64,000 nucleotides of DNA from Pelomonas sp. Root1237 (GCF_001425055.1 NZ_LMDK01000012.1:1030205-1094204); one strand, 5' to 3'; shown: positions 16,469-24,600, counted from the stretch's first letter. A program made the numbers and translations. Notes: generated by a model from the letters alone, not told the origin.

Positions 16469-17239
16469 TCAGGGGAGCGTCAGGTTCATCACTTCGATGC
16501 GGCCGCTGGCGAGGTTGCGCGGCACGATGAGTCGAGAGAGACCGGCGCCCAGGGGGCGGTCGGCCAGCAGGTCGGGGTCGACGAGGGCGCCGGGCGCCAG
16601 CGTGGTGTCGGCGCTGACGACGATGTCGACGGCGATCTCGGTCTCGACCACCAGTTCCTCGGCACCCGGCGTGATCTGCGCCACGCCGACGACGGCCACC
16701 AACGCCTCGCCGCGCACGTCCGTCATGCCGCGACCGAGCACGGCCTCGCTGCCGCTGCGGTGCACGCGGATGGCCGCCTGCGCCGCGGGCGCGCCGTTGC
16801 GCCGCACGCTCAGGCGCAGGGCGGCCCATGTGGGGAGGAGAGCGGTGGCGGTGGTGGGGTCGAGGGTGATGGTGGCGGCTTCGAACAGCGGAGCCGTTTC
16901 AGCCGGTGCAGCTGGGAGTGGCGAACGGGGCAATGCCAACGTGAAACGACGCGGCAGATAGCGGCCGGCGGGGTCGCTCACCGTGCCAGGCAGTGACAGT
17001 GCCGGGGCGGGCGGGATGGGGTCGAAGGCGTTTTCATAGTCGCGCCGGGCGTCGAAATTGGCGGCATCGTCCAGAGCCGTGACGACGAAGAAACCGCTGC
17101 GGTTGCGCTGCAGCCGGGCGCCGGGCAGGTCGACGCGCAGCGGGCTGTCGATGGTGTGGCCCGACATGGCATCGACGAAGCGCAGCGCGCCCCAGACGCG
17201 GCGCACGTCGGTCTCGATGCTGTGGAAAACCACGCTCAT
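16469..17239 (-). CDS. Unknown eCIS operon protein, 256 aa
   Basis: A 256-residue protein overlapping the Pvc16-like gene by four bases, so it is coupled to it. The N-terminus 'RRVWGALRFVDAMSGHTI' followed by 'LQRNRSGFFVVTALDD' reads like a carboxypeptidase-regulatory or transthyretin-type beta-sandwich. A second beta-rich section (residues about 140-195, 'LRLSVRRNGAPAAQAAIRV') looks like another such fold ('G.A..D..GE' turn). No catalytic motif is seen. Two Ig-like modules would suit a cap, collar or surface decoration. I do not recognise a named family. Confidence 0.7.
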   Translation of the reverse strand: MSVVFHSIETDVRRVWGALRFVDAMSGHTIDSPLRVDLPGARLQRNRSGFFVVTALDDAANFDARRDYENAFDPIPPAPALSLPGTVSDPAGRYLPRRFTLALPRSPLPAAPAETAPLFEAATITLDPTTATALLPTWAALRLSVRRNGAPAAQAAIRVHRSGSEAVLGRGMTDVRGEALVAVVGVAQITPGAEELVVETEIAVDIVVSADTTLAPGALVDPDLLADRPLGAGLSRLIVPRNLASGRIEVMNLTLP

Positions 17240-17826
17240 GCCGGCACGCCTCCATAGTCGAAGCGCCGCGCCACGACGGGCAGGGCGTCCGGCGCCTCGA
17301 CGTCGAGCTGCACGATGCGGGCCACATACGGCGCGCTCAGCCGGTAGCTGGGCGTGATGGCGTCCCAGATGCGCATCATGTCCTCCACCGTGATCTCGGC
17401 AGGGATCAGCTGCACGACCTCCTCGGCCGACCAGCCGCCGTTGCTGGACAGCGTCGACGCATCAAGGATGGGTTCGCGATGCAGCTCGCGCAGCACCCAG
17501 GCAAACGCGGCCAGCTCCAGCGCGGTGTTGGCCGACCAGATGGACAGCAGCAGGTGCACATCCAGCGACAGCGGCCGGTTGGACAGGCCCGGTGTGCGGC
17601 GTGCATCGCTCGCACTCAGATTGCGCATCTGCTCGTTGACAGTGACGCGATAGGGCCAGACCGATAGCACCGCGCCCTGCACGTTGAGGTCCGCCAGCAG
17701 GCCACCGCTGCCGATGGCCTGGAAGCTCATGTCGCCATGCCGCGCGCGCAGTTCGGGCGTCCAGGCGTTGTCCAGCCTTCGGGCCAGCGACTCGGCCAGG
17801 GAGAGGAGGGCGGATTCGTTGGCCAT
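17236..17826 (-). CDS. Tube/sheath terminator-like protein (Pvc16/Afp16-like, DUF4255)
   Basis: A 196-residue protein. The ATG at 17826 was chosen, one base after the preceding stop; the upstream extension of the frame lies inside the DUF3467-like gene. The motif order 'VLSVWPYRVTVNEQMRN', 'LSLDVHLLLSIWSA' and 'FAWVLRELHREPILD' is that of the DUF4255 / Pvc16 N-terminal family. In Afp and PVC this protein caps the distal end of the tube and stops elongation. It is usually at the end of the operon; here it is second. Confidence 0.85.
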   Translation of the reverse strand: MANESALLSLAESLARRLDNAWTPELRARHGDMSFQAIGSGGLLADLNVQGAVLSVWPYRVTVNEQMRNLSASDARRTPGLSNRPLSLDVHLLLSIWSANTALELAAFAWVLRELHREPILDASTLSSNGGWSAEEVVQLIPAEITVEDMMRIWDAITPSYRLSAPYVARIVQLDVEAPDALPVVARRFDYGGVPA

Positions 17827-17827
17827 G

Positions 17828-18139
17828 TCAGAACGTGGAGTCCTGCGCGACGATGCCGTTGCCGACCGGGACCACCGGGCCGTACTCCGCCTCGTAGCGC
17901 TGCATCGCTTCTGACAGCAACTGCAGCAGGGCCATGGCATAGGACGGCGTCATCACCACGCGGGTGGGTATCCCATGCGTCAGCGCCTCGCCCTCGTAGG
18001 CCTGGGCCATGCGCAGCAGCACTTCGCTGCGACTGAAGCCGACCTCGAACTGGTTGGCATAGTGATAGCCGGCCGATGAGGCGGCGACCGGGCAACCCTC
18101 GGCGGCCCAGTCACGTCGAACGTCGGTTGGCGACTTCAT
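17828..18139 (-). CDS. DUF3467-like protein, first gene of the eCIS operon
   Basis: A 103-residue protein. The stretch 'YANQFEVGFSRSEVLL' followed by 'RVVMTPSYAMALLQLL' and 'RYEAEYG' matches DUF3467, small proteins often encoded near phage-tail-like or secretion loci and of unknown function. It is the first gene downstream of the sigma-54 regulator and promoter. The predicted transcription start is only about one base upstream of the ATG, so either the message is nearly leaderless or the promoter position is off. I see no good in-frame start before the conserved core. Confidence 0.75.
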   Translation of the reverse strand: MKSPTDVRRDWAAEGCPVAASSAGYHYANQFEVGFSRSEVLLRMAQAYEGEALTHGIPTRVVMTPSYAMALLQLLSEAMQRYEAEYGPVVPVGNGIVAQDSTF

Positions 18140-18151
18140 GCGCTGTATTGC

Positions 18152-18166
18152 GCAAGTGGCGTGCCA
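18152..18166 (-). promoter_or_regulatory. Sigma-54 (-24/-12) promoter for the eCIS operon
   Basis: Read on the minus strand the sequence is TGGCACGCCACTTGC: a perfect TGGCAC -24 box, a five-base spacer and a TTGC -12 box. The GG and GC pairs are ten bases apart, as required for RpoN. The predicted start of transcription is near 18140, next to the first ATG. A sigma-54 activator gene ends just upstream. The element is seen directly; its use is inference. Confidence 0.65.
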
Positions 18167-18227
18167 TGCTCGGCGGTGGCCGCCGCCCCTTATGAATCAA
18201 GGAGTTGCGTGTTCGGCCGTGAACGAT

Positions 18228-18304
18228 GTCACATGAGCGATGTGACGTTGCGCTACGAAAACCTCAGCGGATCAAGCACTTGCGGTGTCACAGCGGCGTG
18301 TTAC
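18228..18304. promoter_or_regulatory. Palindromic upstream activator sites for the sigma-54 regulator
   Basis: A perfect inverted repeat GTCACAT-GAGCG-ATGTGAC occupies 18228-18246, centred about 97 bases upstream of the predicted start. A second, imperfect copy (GTCACA, six bases, TGTTAC) lies at 18287-18304 and overlaps the stop of the regulator gene. Bacterial enhancer-binding proteins with a Fis-type helix-turn-helix normally bind such dyads 80-200 bases upstream. Binding by the adjacent regulator is inferred. Confidence 0.5.
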
Positions 18305-19302
18305 GGCGCACGTGCATTGCGGACCGGCTCCGGCGCGATGTGGAACTGCTTCATCTTGCGATACAGGGTCATGCGGGACCAGTGCAGCATCTCGGCGGCC
18401 CGGGTGCGGTTCCATTCGCAACGCTCGAGGGCTTCGATCACGCGGCTCGATTCATCGTTGACCAACGACGCCGCGCCGGACAGTGGCAGTTCATCGGGCT
18501 CCAGCGGCCGGCCGTCGAACACCAGCCCGGCGGCCTCGACCAGGTTGCGCAGTTCGCGGGCATTGCCCGGCCAGCCGTGCTGCTGCATCAGCAGCATGGC
18601 CGAAGCCGTCACGCGCACCGGGCCTGCGCTGCCGCCGTCATTCAGTTGACCCGCGAAGTGCTCGAACAAGGGCGCCACATCTTCGGGGCGCTGCCTCAGT
18701 GGCAGCAACTCGATGCGGGCCACGTTGAGCCGGTAGAACAGGTCCGCCCGGAATGAGCCCCTGCGCACGGCCTGTTCCAGCGCGCAATGCGTCGCCGCGA
18801 CGATGCGCACGTCCACATGGCGGCTGCGCAGCGCGCCGATGGGGAACACCTCGCGCGTCTCGAGCACGCGCAGCAGCTTGGCCTGGGCATGCAGCGGCAT
18901 GTCGCCGATCTCGTCGAGGAAGAGCGTGCCGCCGCTGGCCAGCGAAATCTTGCCGGGATAAGCCGCATGGGCGCCGGTGAAGGCGCCGCGCTCATAGCCG
19001 AAGAGTTCGCTGTCGAGCAGCGTGTCCGGCAGCGCCGCGCAATTGATGCTGACCATGGGCCCGCTGCGGCGCTCGCCGAGTTCGTGCAGGGCGCGGGCCA
19101 CGCAGTCCTTGCCCGTGCCCGTTTCGCCGGTGACCAGCACGCTGCATTGGGACCGCGCCAGCATCGGGAGCCGCATGCGCAATGCGCTGAGCGAGGCGCT
19201 GGGGCCGACGATGCTGGCCAAGGCGTCCTTCGGTTGCTGCACCGGCCGGCGGTTTTCCGATACCCGAGCAGGCAACTGCTTTGGCACGCTTGCTGGAGTC
19301 AT
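18301..19302 (-). CDS. Stand-alone sigma-54-dependent transcriptional activator
   Basis: A 333-residue enhancer-binding protein. Residues about 30-265 are the AAA+ domain: Walker A 'GETGTGKD', the sigma-54 contact loop 'GAFTGA', Walker B 'GGTLFLDEIGD' and the 'FRADLFYRLNV' arginine-finger region. The last 45 residues form a Fis-type helix-turn-helix ('NRTRAAEMLHWSRMTLYRKM'). There is no N-terminal receiver, PAS, GAF or FHA domain; only about 25 linker residues precede the ATPase. Activity may therefore be controlled by expression level or a separate inhibitor, as with PspF or HrpR/S. The start follows a good AGGAAGG ribosome-binding site. Its position suggests it controls the eCIS operon. Confidence 0.9.
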   Translation of the reverse strand: MTPASVPKQLPARVSENRRPVQQPKDALASIVGPSASLSALRMRLPMLARSQCSVLVTGETGTGKDCVARALHELGERRSGPMVSINCAALPDTLLDSELFGYERGAFTGAHAAYPGKISLASGGTLFLDEIGDMPLHAQAKLLRVLETREVFPIGALRSRHVDVRIVAATHCALEQAVRRGSFRADLFYRLNVARIELLPLRQRPEDVAPLFEHFAGQLNDGGSAGPVRVTASAMLLMQQHGWPGNARELRNLVEAAGLVFDGRPLEPDELPLSGAASLVNDESSRVIEALERCEWNRTRAAEMLHWSRMTLYRKMKQFHIAPEPVRNARAP

Positions 19303-19935
19303 GGTTGCGCCTTCCTATGCTGCCCGCCGCCTGGCGATGCTGCGTTGGCTTGCAGATCCGGGCTTGATGCAGCGAAGCAGGTTGTACGGCCTCAACCCAG
19401 CAAGGTCATCCTTAACCGCGCGGAAAAGCTGTCCGAAACATCTGCCTGCCCCAGTCGTCAAAAGTTTCGTTTTGGAATCAATGACTTCTGAAGGAGGAGA
19501 GGGTGTTTCTTGACGCCACGTGGCGACAACAAATACCGACTCGGCCGGGGCAGGGCGTTCAATACCGTTTGATTGATCAGGAACTTCATAGTCCGCGCTG
19601 AGGCGCGGATTCGCAATCTCTCATCGTGGGATGTCTGCCGTAGAGATCCTCAATGGGTATGAGACATATTTGTGGCGATGGGGCGATGAGGAGTGTGCAT
19701 CCAAGCTCGGTGGGCATGCTCAGCAGCCGATGGAAGGAGGCAACTACCTACCGAGAGGCGCAGATGTCGCCATTTCCTTATGTGCGTTGTCGCACGGAGG
19801 CTAACGAACAAACCGAACAGACTGGACTCCCAACGGGAGCCGATGTCATGCCCCTGAACGAACAGGATGTCATGGATTGCTCGCGCAGTGCTGCTTCGGC
19901 TGACTCCATCCCGTTCAAATCGACAGGGAGAGACC
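19303..19935. other. Non-coding stretch between eCIS regulator and kai operon
   Basis: About 630 bases without a convincing gene. Open frames on both strands between 19650 and 19990 lack family motifs and good start sites. It contains a perfect 12-base palindrome CGCCACGTGGCG at 19514-19525 flanked by TTGA and ACAA, a possible dimeric regulator site. Promoters for the divergent regulator and kai units must lie here, but I could not place them. Confidence 0.5.
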
Positions 19936-20043
19936 ATGTCAGCAAGACTCTCTTGCGCCCATCTGGGTGACCATGCCGTAGGGTCCTTCATGCAGCGCGC
20001 GCGGTGCCATGCGCGTCAGATCTTGATGCGGAAGGCCTTGTGA
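19936..20043 (+). CDS. Short leader ORF coupled to kaiC
   Basis: A 35-codon frame starting at an ATG with a strong GGGAGAG ribosome-binding site five to ten bases upstream. Its stop codon TGA overlaps the GTG at 20040 by three bases (GTGA), the same coupling type seen through the rest of the operon. The peptide is basic with three cysteines and resembles nothing I know. It may be a small protein or simply a translational leader for kaiC. Confidence 0.4.
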   Translation: MSARLSCAHLGDHAVGSFMQRARCHARQILMRKAL

Positions 20044-21800
20044 GAGTCGCGCGAACGGAGGCCGCACCGGGCAAGGCATCGACCGGCGTGGGTGGCTTCG
20101 ATGACATCACCGGCGGCGGATTGCCGATCGGTCGCACAACCTTGCTGGTCGGTGGGCCTGGCTCAGGCAAAACGATTTTCGCGCTGCAATTCCTTGCGCA
20201 CGGCGCGCAGGCCTGCAAGGAGTCTGGAATCTTTGTCGCGTTCGAGGAGCACATCGAGCGCATCGTCGCCAACGCGGGCAGCTTCGGCTGGAATCTGCCC
20301 GAGCTTCAGCGCAAGCGGCTGTTCTTCATGAATGCCCAACCGCTGCCCGATCTGGTGCAGTCCGGCGACTTCGACCTGAGCGGGATGTTGGCGGTTCTTG
20401 GGGCCAAGGCCGACGAAATGAAGGCGCGTCGCATCGTCTTCGATGCCCTCGACATCGTGCTGGCATTGCTGCCCGACGCGGCGGCCAAGCGGCGCGAGAT
20501 CTACCGGCTGCATGAGTGGCTGCTGGCGCGCCAGTTGACTGGCCTGATCACCGCCAAAGCCGGCGGCGATGACAGCAGTCACAGCAACTCGAGCGGCCCA
20601 CAACCGTTCGGCCTGATGCAGTTCATGGTCGACTGCGCGGTGATCCTCAATCACGATGTCGTTCAAGGTGTGTCGCAGCGAAATCTGCGGGTGCAGAAGT
20701 ACCGCGGCTCGCGCTTCGACGAGGACGAATCGCCGTTCGTGATCGGCAATGGCGGCTTCGAGGTCGCCGTCGCGCGGGCGCAGGATCGCGGTGACGTGAA
20801 AGTCAGCAGCGAGCGCGTATCCAGCGGCGTCGCGCGTCTGGACACGATGCTGGGCGGCGGCTACTACCGTGGCGCCAGCGTGCTGATCACCGGCTTCTCG
20901 GGCACCGCAAAGACGACGCTGAGCGGCGCATTCGCCGAGGCTGCCTGCGGGCGCGGCGAACGCACATTGTTCGTCAGCTTCGATTCGGATGGCTCCGAGG
21001 TGGCGCGCAACTTGGCATCGGTGGGCATCCGCCTCGACCGATACAAGAAAAGCGGTCTGCTGCGCATGGTCTCGGCCCGCTCCATCGCTGGCAGCGCGGA
21101 GACCTATCTGATGCGCATCAAGACGCTGACGGCCGAACACAAGGCTCGCTGCCTGGTCATCGATCCGGTCTCCACATGGTCGGAATCGGGCAACTACCTG
21201 ACCGCCCACAGCGTGGCCGAACGGTTGATCGATTGGTCGAAATCTGAAGGCATCACCTTGATCTGCACCCGTTTGCTGGGCGAGATGTCCAGCCTGGCCG
21301 AGGGCGGTTCACCGCTGCAGATCTCGGCGGTGGCGGACACCTGGATCCATCTCGACTACCTGGTGCAGGCGGGCGAGCGCAATCGTGGCCTGTCCATCAT
21401 CAAATCACGCGGCACGGCGCATTCGAACCAGGTGCGCGAGCTGATCCTCAGCGACTCCGGCGTGACCCTGACCGATACCTATACCGCCGGTGGTGAAGTC
21501 CTGATGGGCACGCTGCGCTGGGAAAAGGAACGCGCCGAGCGTTCGTCGACCGACGCCGCCGAGGTCGCCCGCAAACTCAAGCGCGTCAGGCTCGATGCCG
21601 AAGAGGCCGAGCTGGAGGTGCGAGTGAAATCGCTGCAGACCGAGCTGGTTGCAAAGCAGGTCGAAAAGGCCTTGCTGGCCAGCGCCACCGAAAGCAGCGA
21701 GCGCGAACTGTCACGCGGCCACACCCGCATGCGCGAACTCCGCGGTGCCGATGCTGCAAAACCGGCAGCCAAGGCTGTCACGAAAGCGAGCACTCTATGA
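20040..21800 (+). CDS. kaiC: KaiC-like two-domain RecA ATPase
   Basis: A 586-residue protein with two KaiC domains. The GTG at 20040 was chosen because it follows GGAAGG and overlaps the leader ORF stop; an upstream GTG at 20004 would add 12 residues. Domain I has Walker A 'GGPGSGKT' and the paired catalytic glutamates in 'VAFEEH'. Domain II has Walker A 'GFSGTAKTT', but the glutamate pair is replaced by Asp-Ser (20982-20987). At the autophosphorylation site 'QISAVADT' (compare ISTITDT in Synechococcus) the serine is kept and the threonine is alanine (21324-21329). A helical, charged C-terminal extension follows domain II. Non-cyanobacterial KaiC proteins act in stress or timing responses. 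The stop overlaps kaiB (ATGA). Confidence 0.9.
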   Translation: MRVARTEAAPGKASTGVGGFDDITGGGLPIGRTTLLVGGPGSGKTIFALQFLAHGAQACKESGIFVAFEEHIERIVANAGSFGWNLPELQRKRLFFMNAQPLPDLVQSGDFDLSGMLAVLGAKADEMKARRIVFDALDIVLALLPDAAAKRREIYRLHEWLLARQLTGLITAKAGGDDSSHSNSSGPQPFGLMQFMVDCAVILNHDVVQGVSQRNLRVQKYRGSRFDEDESPFVIGNGGFEVAVARAQDRGDVKVSSERVSSGVARLDTMLGGGYYRGASVLITGFSGTAKTTLSGAFAEAACGRGERTLFVSFDSDGSEVARNLASVGIRLDRYKKSGLLRMVSARSIAGSAETYLMRIKTLTAEHKARCLVIDPVSTWSESGNYLTAHSVAERLIDWSKSEGITLICTRLLGEMSSLAEGGSPLQISAVADTWIHLDYLVQAGERNRGLSIIKSRGTAHSNQVRELILSDSGVTLTDTYTAGGEVLMGTLRWEKERAERSSTDAAEVARKLKRVRLDAEEAELEVRVKSLQTELVAKQVEKALLASATESSERELSRGHTRMRELRGADAAKPAAKAVTKASTL

Positions 21801-22099
21801 ACCGCCGCAGCTTGTTCAAGTTCCGGCTCTACGTTGCCGGCGATGCGCTGAATTCGGCGCAGGCACTCGACAATCTGTCAGCCCTATGTCGCGTCCATCT
21901 GCCGAAGCGGCATGAGATCGAGGTGGTCGACGTGTTCCGAGAGCCCAAGCTGGCGATGGCGGCAGGCGTATTGATGACACCGACGCTGTTCAAGCTCTCG
22001 CCTTCACCGACCCGCCGCATCGTCGGCACGCTCAGCCAAGCCCAGCCTTTGCTGCAGGCCCTGGGGTTGCCGGAAGGCGGCAGCCGTGAAGCCGAATGA
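21797..22099 (+). CDS. kaiB: KaiB-like protein
   Basis: A 100-residue protein with the KaiB thioredoxin-like start 'FKFRLYVAGDALNSAQALDN', the 'EVVDVFREPKLAMAAGVLMTPTL' core and the 'RRIVGTL' tail. Length matches the family (about 100 residues). KaiB switches fold and binds the first ring of KaiC. Its start overlaps the kaiC stop by four bases, and its own end overlaps the next gene by 14 bases. No kaiA is present, as usual outside cyanobacteria. Confidence 0.93.
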   Translation: MNRRSLFKFRLYVAGDALNSAQALDNLSALCRVHLPKRHEIEVVDVFREPKLAMAAGVLMTPTLFKLSPSPTRRIVGTLSQAQPLLQALGLPEGGSREAE

Positions 22100-24509
22100 G
22101 CTACCGCCGGCTGACGATGTCAGCGAGGAGATCGCCAGGCTGATCGAATCTTTCCACGTGATCGAACAAAGGCTGGAGGAACTGACCGGGGGCGAGGTGG
22201 ACACGGTGACTGACCAACTCGGCCGGACCTCCCTGCTGCGCCGCTCCCAGGAGCACTCACGCCACAACGAGGCGGTGAAGCAGGCCGCGATTCTCGATGC
22301 GCTGCCCGCCCATATCGCCGTTCTCGATGCACAGGGATCCATCGTTGCGGTGAATGAGGCGTGGCGCTGCTTCGCCACCGCGAACGCGCTGCAGGGGCCA
22401 CGCTATGCGGTCGGTGTCAATTACCTGAAGGTGTGCGATGACGCGATAGGCGACGGAGGGAGCGAGGGGCCCATCGTCTCAGCGGGCATACGTGCGGTGC
22501 TGATGGAAGGAGCGAAGAGCTTTTCGATCGAGTACCCCTGTGACTCGACGACCGAGCAAAGGTGGTTTTTGCTGACAGTGACGCCGTTGGCCCAGCAGCG
22601 CCCGAATGGCGTGGTGGTCATGCACCTCAACATCACGGAGCAGAAGATCGGCGAAAACAGGATCAGGCGCCTGAACCGCGTCTATGCGATGTTGAGTGGC
22701 ATCAATGCGCTGATAGTGCGCGCGCGCGGCTACGACGAGTTGTTCCGCGAGGCCAGCCGGCTGGCAGTCGACCTCGGCGCCTTCAAGATGGCCTGGATCG
22801 GTGTCATGGATCCCTTGACCCTGGAATGCAAGGCAGTCGCCTCGCACGGCAGCGAGCCGGGCAATGTCAACCCTATCCCGCCGAGTGCCCGCGTAGACGC
22901 ACCGAGCAGCGACCGGCCGGCCTGCCGAGCGCTTCGGTCATCGCAGCCAGTGATCTGCAACGATATCGAGAGCGACCTGGCGATGGCGCCATTCCGCGCC
23001 GAGCTGCGGGGCGGGGGCTACCGATCATTTGGCTATTTCCCTTTGACGCTGCACGGGCAGCCATGGGCAGTCATGGCGCTGTTTTCGGGTGAGGCCGGCA
23101 TATTCGATGCGCAGGAAATGCAGCTATTGCAGGAGCTGGCCGGCGATATCTCATTCGCGCTTGACCATATCGAGAAACTGGAGCGGCTGGAGTACCTCGC
23201 CTATTTCGACGTGCTGACCGGATTGGCGAACCGCACGCTGTTCCTTGATCGGGTGACATGGCATCTGCTCGCCGCTATCGCCGGCGGCCACCCCATGGCC
23301 GTGTTCCTGTTCGATCTCGAACGCTTCAAGAACATCAACGACAGCCTGGGCCAGGTGACCGGCGACGAACTGCTGCGTCAGGTCGCCGCGTGGCTGGTTC
23401 AGCAAATGGGCGACGCTGGTCTGGTGGCACGCATCGGTTCGGACCGCTTCGCCGCGGTGCTGCCGCGTGTCACGCGCCTGGGCGGCGTACGGCAGCTGCT
23501 GGAGCAGACTTTGATGGCGTTCTTGAACCATTCCTTCCCGCTCAATGAGGCGGTGTTCCGCATCTCCGTCAAGGTGGGTGTCGCGGTGTTCCCGGACGAC
23601 GGCGCCAGCGCCGAGAGCTTGTTCAAGAACGCCGAGGCGGCCTTGAAAAAGGCCAAATCCAGCGGTGACCGCTACCTGTTCTATACGCCGCAGATGACCG
23701 CCTCGGTAGCCAGCAAGCTGGCACTGGAGAACCAGCTGCGACAGGCGCTGGAGAACGAGGAATTCGTACTTCACTACCAACCCAAGGTCGATCTGCGCAG
23801 CGGCTTGCTGACTGGCGCCGAGGCCTTGATACGCTGGAATGACCCACGCACGGGTCTGGTACCGCCGACCCAGTTCATTCCGATCCTCGAAGAGACCGGT
23901 CTGATCTACGAGGTTGGGCGTTGGGCCCTGCGCAGTGCAGTCAGCGACTATCTGCGCTGGCGCCGCGACGGCTTTTCAGCCGTGCGTATTGCCGTCAATG
24001 TGTCGCCGCTGCAGCTGCGCAATCGCGACTTCATCGCCGAGGTTGAGCAAGCCATCAGCATCGACCCGCAGGCAGCGGCCGGCCTGGAGTTGGAGATCAC
24101 AGAAAGCCTGATCATGGAGGACGTGCTGCATAGCATCAGCAGCCTGCGCGCGATCCGCGCGATGGGCGTTCGCGTCGCCATCGACGACTTTGGTACCGGA
24201 TTTTCGTCGCTGAGCTATCTGTCCAAATTGCCGGTCGACACACTCAAGATCGACCGTTCCTTCGTCGTCGACATGACCACCAGCTCGGAAGGCCTGGCAC
24301 TGGTCTCGACCATCATCACGCTCGCGCACTCTCTGAAGCTCAACGTGGTGGCCGAAGGCGTGGAGACCGAGGCGCAGCGGCGCTTGTTGCAGGAGCTGGT
24401 CTGCAATGAGATGCAGGGTTATCTGTTCAGCCGGCCACTGCCCTGCGATGCCTTCGAGGCGCTCTATCTTGATCCGCCAGCGGGCGGCGCAGATCGGCTC
24501 GATGCATGA
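22086..24509 (+). CDS. PAS-GAF-GGDEF-EAL signalling protein, probable c-di-GMP phosphodiesterase
   Basis: An 807-residue soluble protein. A PAS domain spans about residues 65-190 ('ILDALPAHIAVLDAQGSIVAVNEAW' region), a GAF domain about 205-370, GGDEF about 370-535 and EAL about 545-795. The GGDEF active site is degenerate: GSDRF at 23436-23450, so cyclase activity is unlikely. The EAL site is intact (Glu-Ala-Leu at 23820-23828, then 'DDFGTGFSSLSYL', 'KIDRSFV', 'VAEGVET'), which predicts c-di-GMP hydrolysis. The GTG start overlaps kaiB by 14 bases. This couples c-di-GMP output to the Kai module; what the PAS and GAF domains sense is unknown. Confidence 0.9.
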   Translation: MKPNELPPADDVSEEIARLIESFHVIEQRLEELTGGEVDTVTDQLGRTSLLRRSQEHSRHNEAVKQAAILDALPAHIAVLDAQGSIVAVNEAWRCFATANALQGPRYAVGVNYLKVCDDAIGDGGSEGPIVSAGIRAVLMEGAKSFSIEYPCDSTTEQRWFLLTVTPLAQQRPNGVVVMHLNITEQKIGENRIRRLNRVYAMLSGINALIVRARGYDELFREASRLAVDLGAFKMAWIGVMDPLTLECKAVASHGSEPGNVNPIPPSARVDAPSSDRPACRALRSSQPVICNDIESDLAMAPFRAELRGGGYRSFGYFPLTLHGQPWAVMALFSGEAGIFDAQEMQLLQELAGDISFALDHIEKLERLEYLAYFDVLTGLANRTLFLDRVTWHLLAAIAGGHPMAVFLFDLERFKNINDSLGQVTGDELLRQVAAWLVQQMGDAGLVARIGSDRFAAVLPRVTRLGGVRQLLEQTLMAFLNHSFPLNEAVFRISVKVGVAVFPDDGASAESLFKNAEAALKKAKSSGDRYLFYTPQMTASVASKLALENQLRQALENEEFVLHYQPKVDLRSGLLTGAEALIRWNDPRTGLVPPTQFIPILEETGLIYEVGRWALRSAVSDYLRWRRDGFSAVRIAVNVSPLQLRNRDFIAEVEQAISIDPQAAAGLELEITESLIMEDVLHSISSLRAIRAMGVRVAIDDFGTGFSSLSYLSKLPVDTLKIDRSFVVDMTTSSEGLALVSTIITLAHSLKLNVVAEGVETEAQRRLLQELVCNEMQGYLFSRPLPCDAFEALYLDPPAGGADRLDA

Positions 24510-24569
24510 ATCCGGCACTTCAGACTCGTCATGATGGTTGCATTTCGGGTGAGCGACATGATCTAAGCC

Positions 24570-24600
24570 CGCTGCGTCGCCGCTGCGTCGCCGCTGTGTC
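24570..24600. repeat. Short tandem repeat, 11-base period
   Basis: Two exact copies of CGCTGCGTCGC (24570-24580, 24581-24591) followed by a third, degenerate partial copy CGCTGTGTC. It sits in the 217-base non-coding gap between the EAL gene and the convergent HPF-like gene, where I see no other feature. Confidence 0.6.

Noticed and set aside
19650-19991. Frames of 105 and 113 codons on opposite strands
   Set aside because: They overlap each other, lack family motifs and ribosome-binding sites, and conflict with the better-supported short leader ORF.
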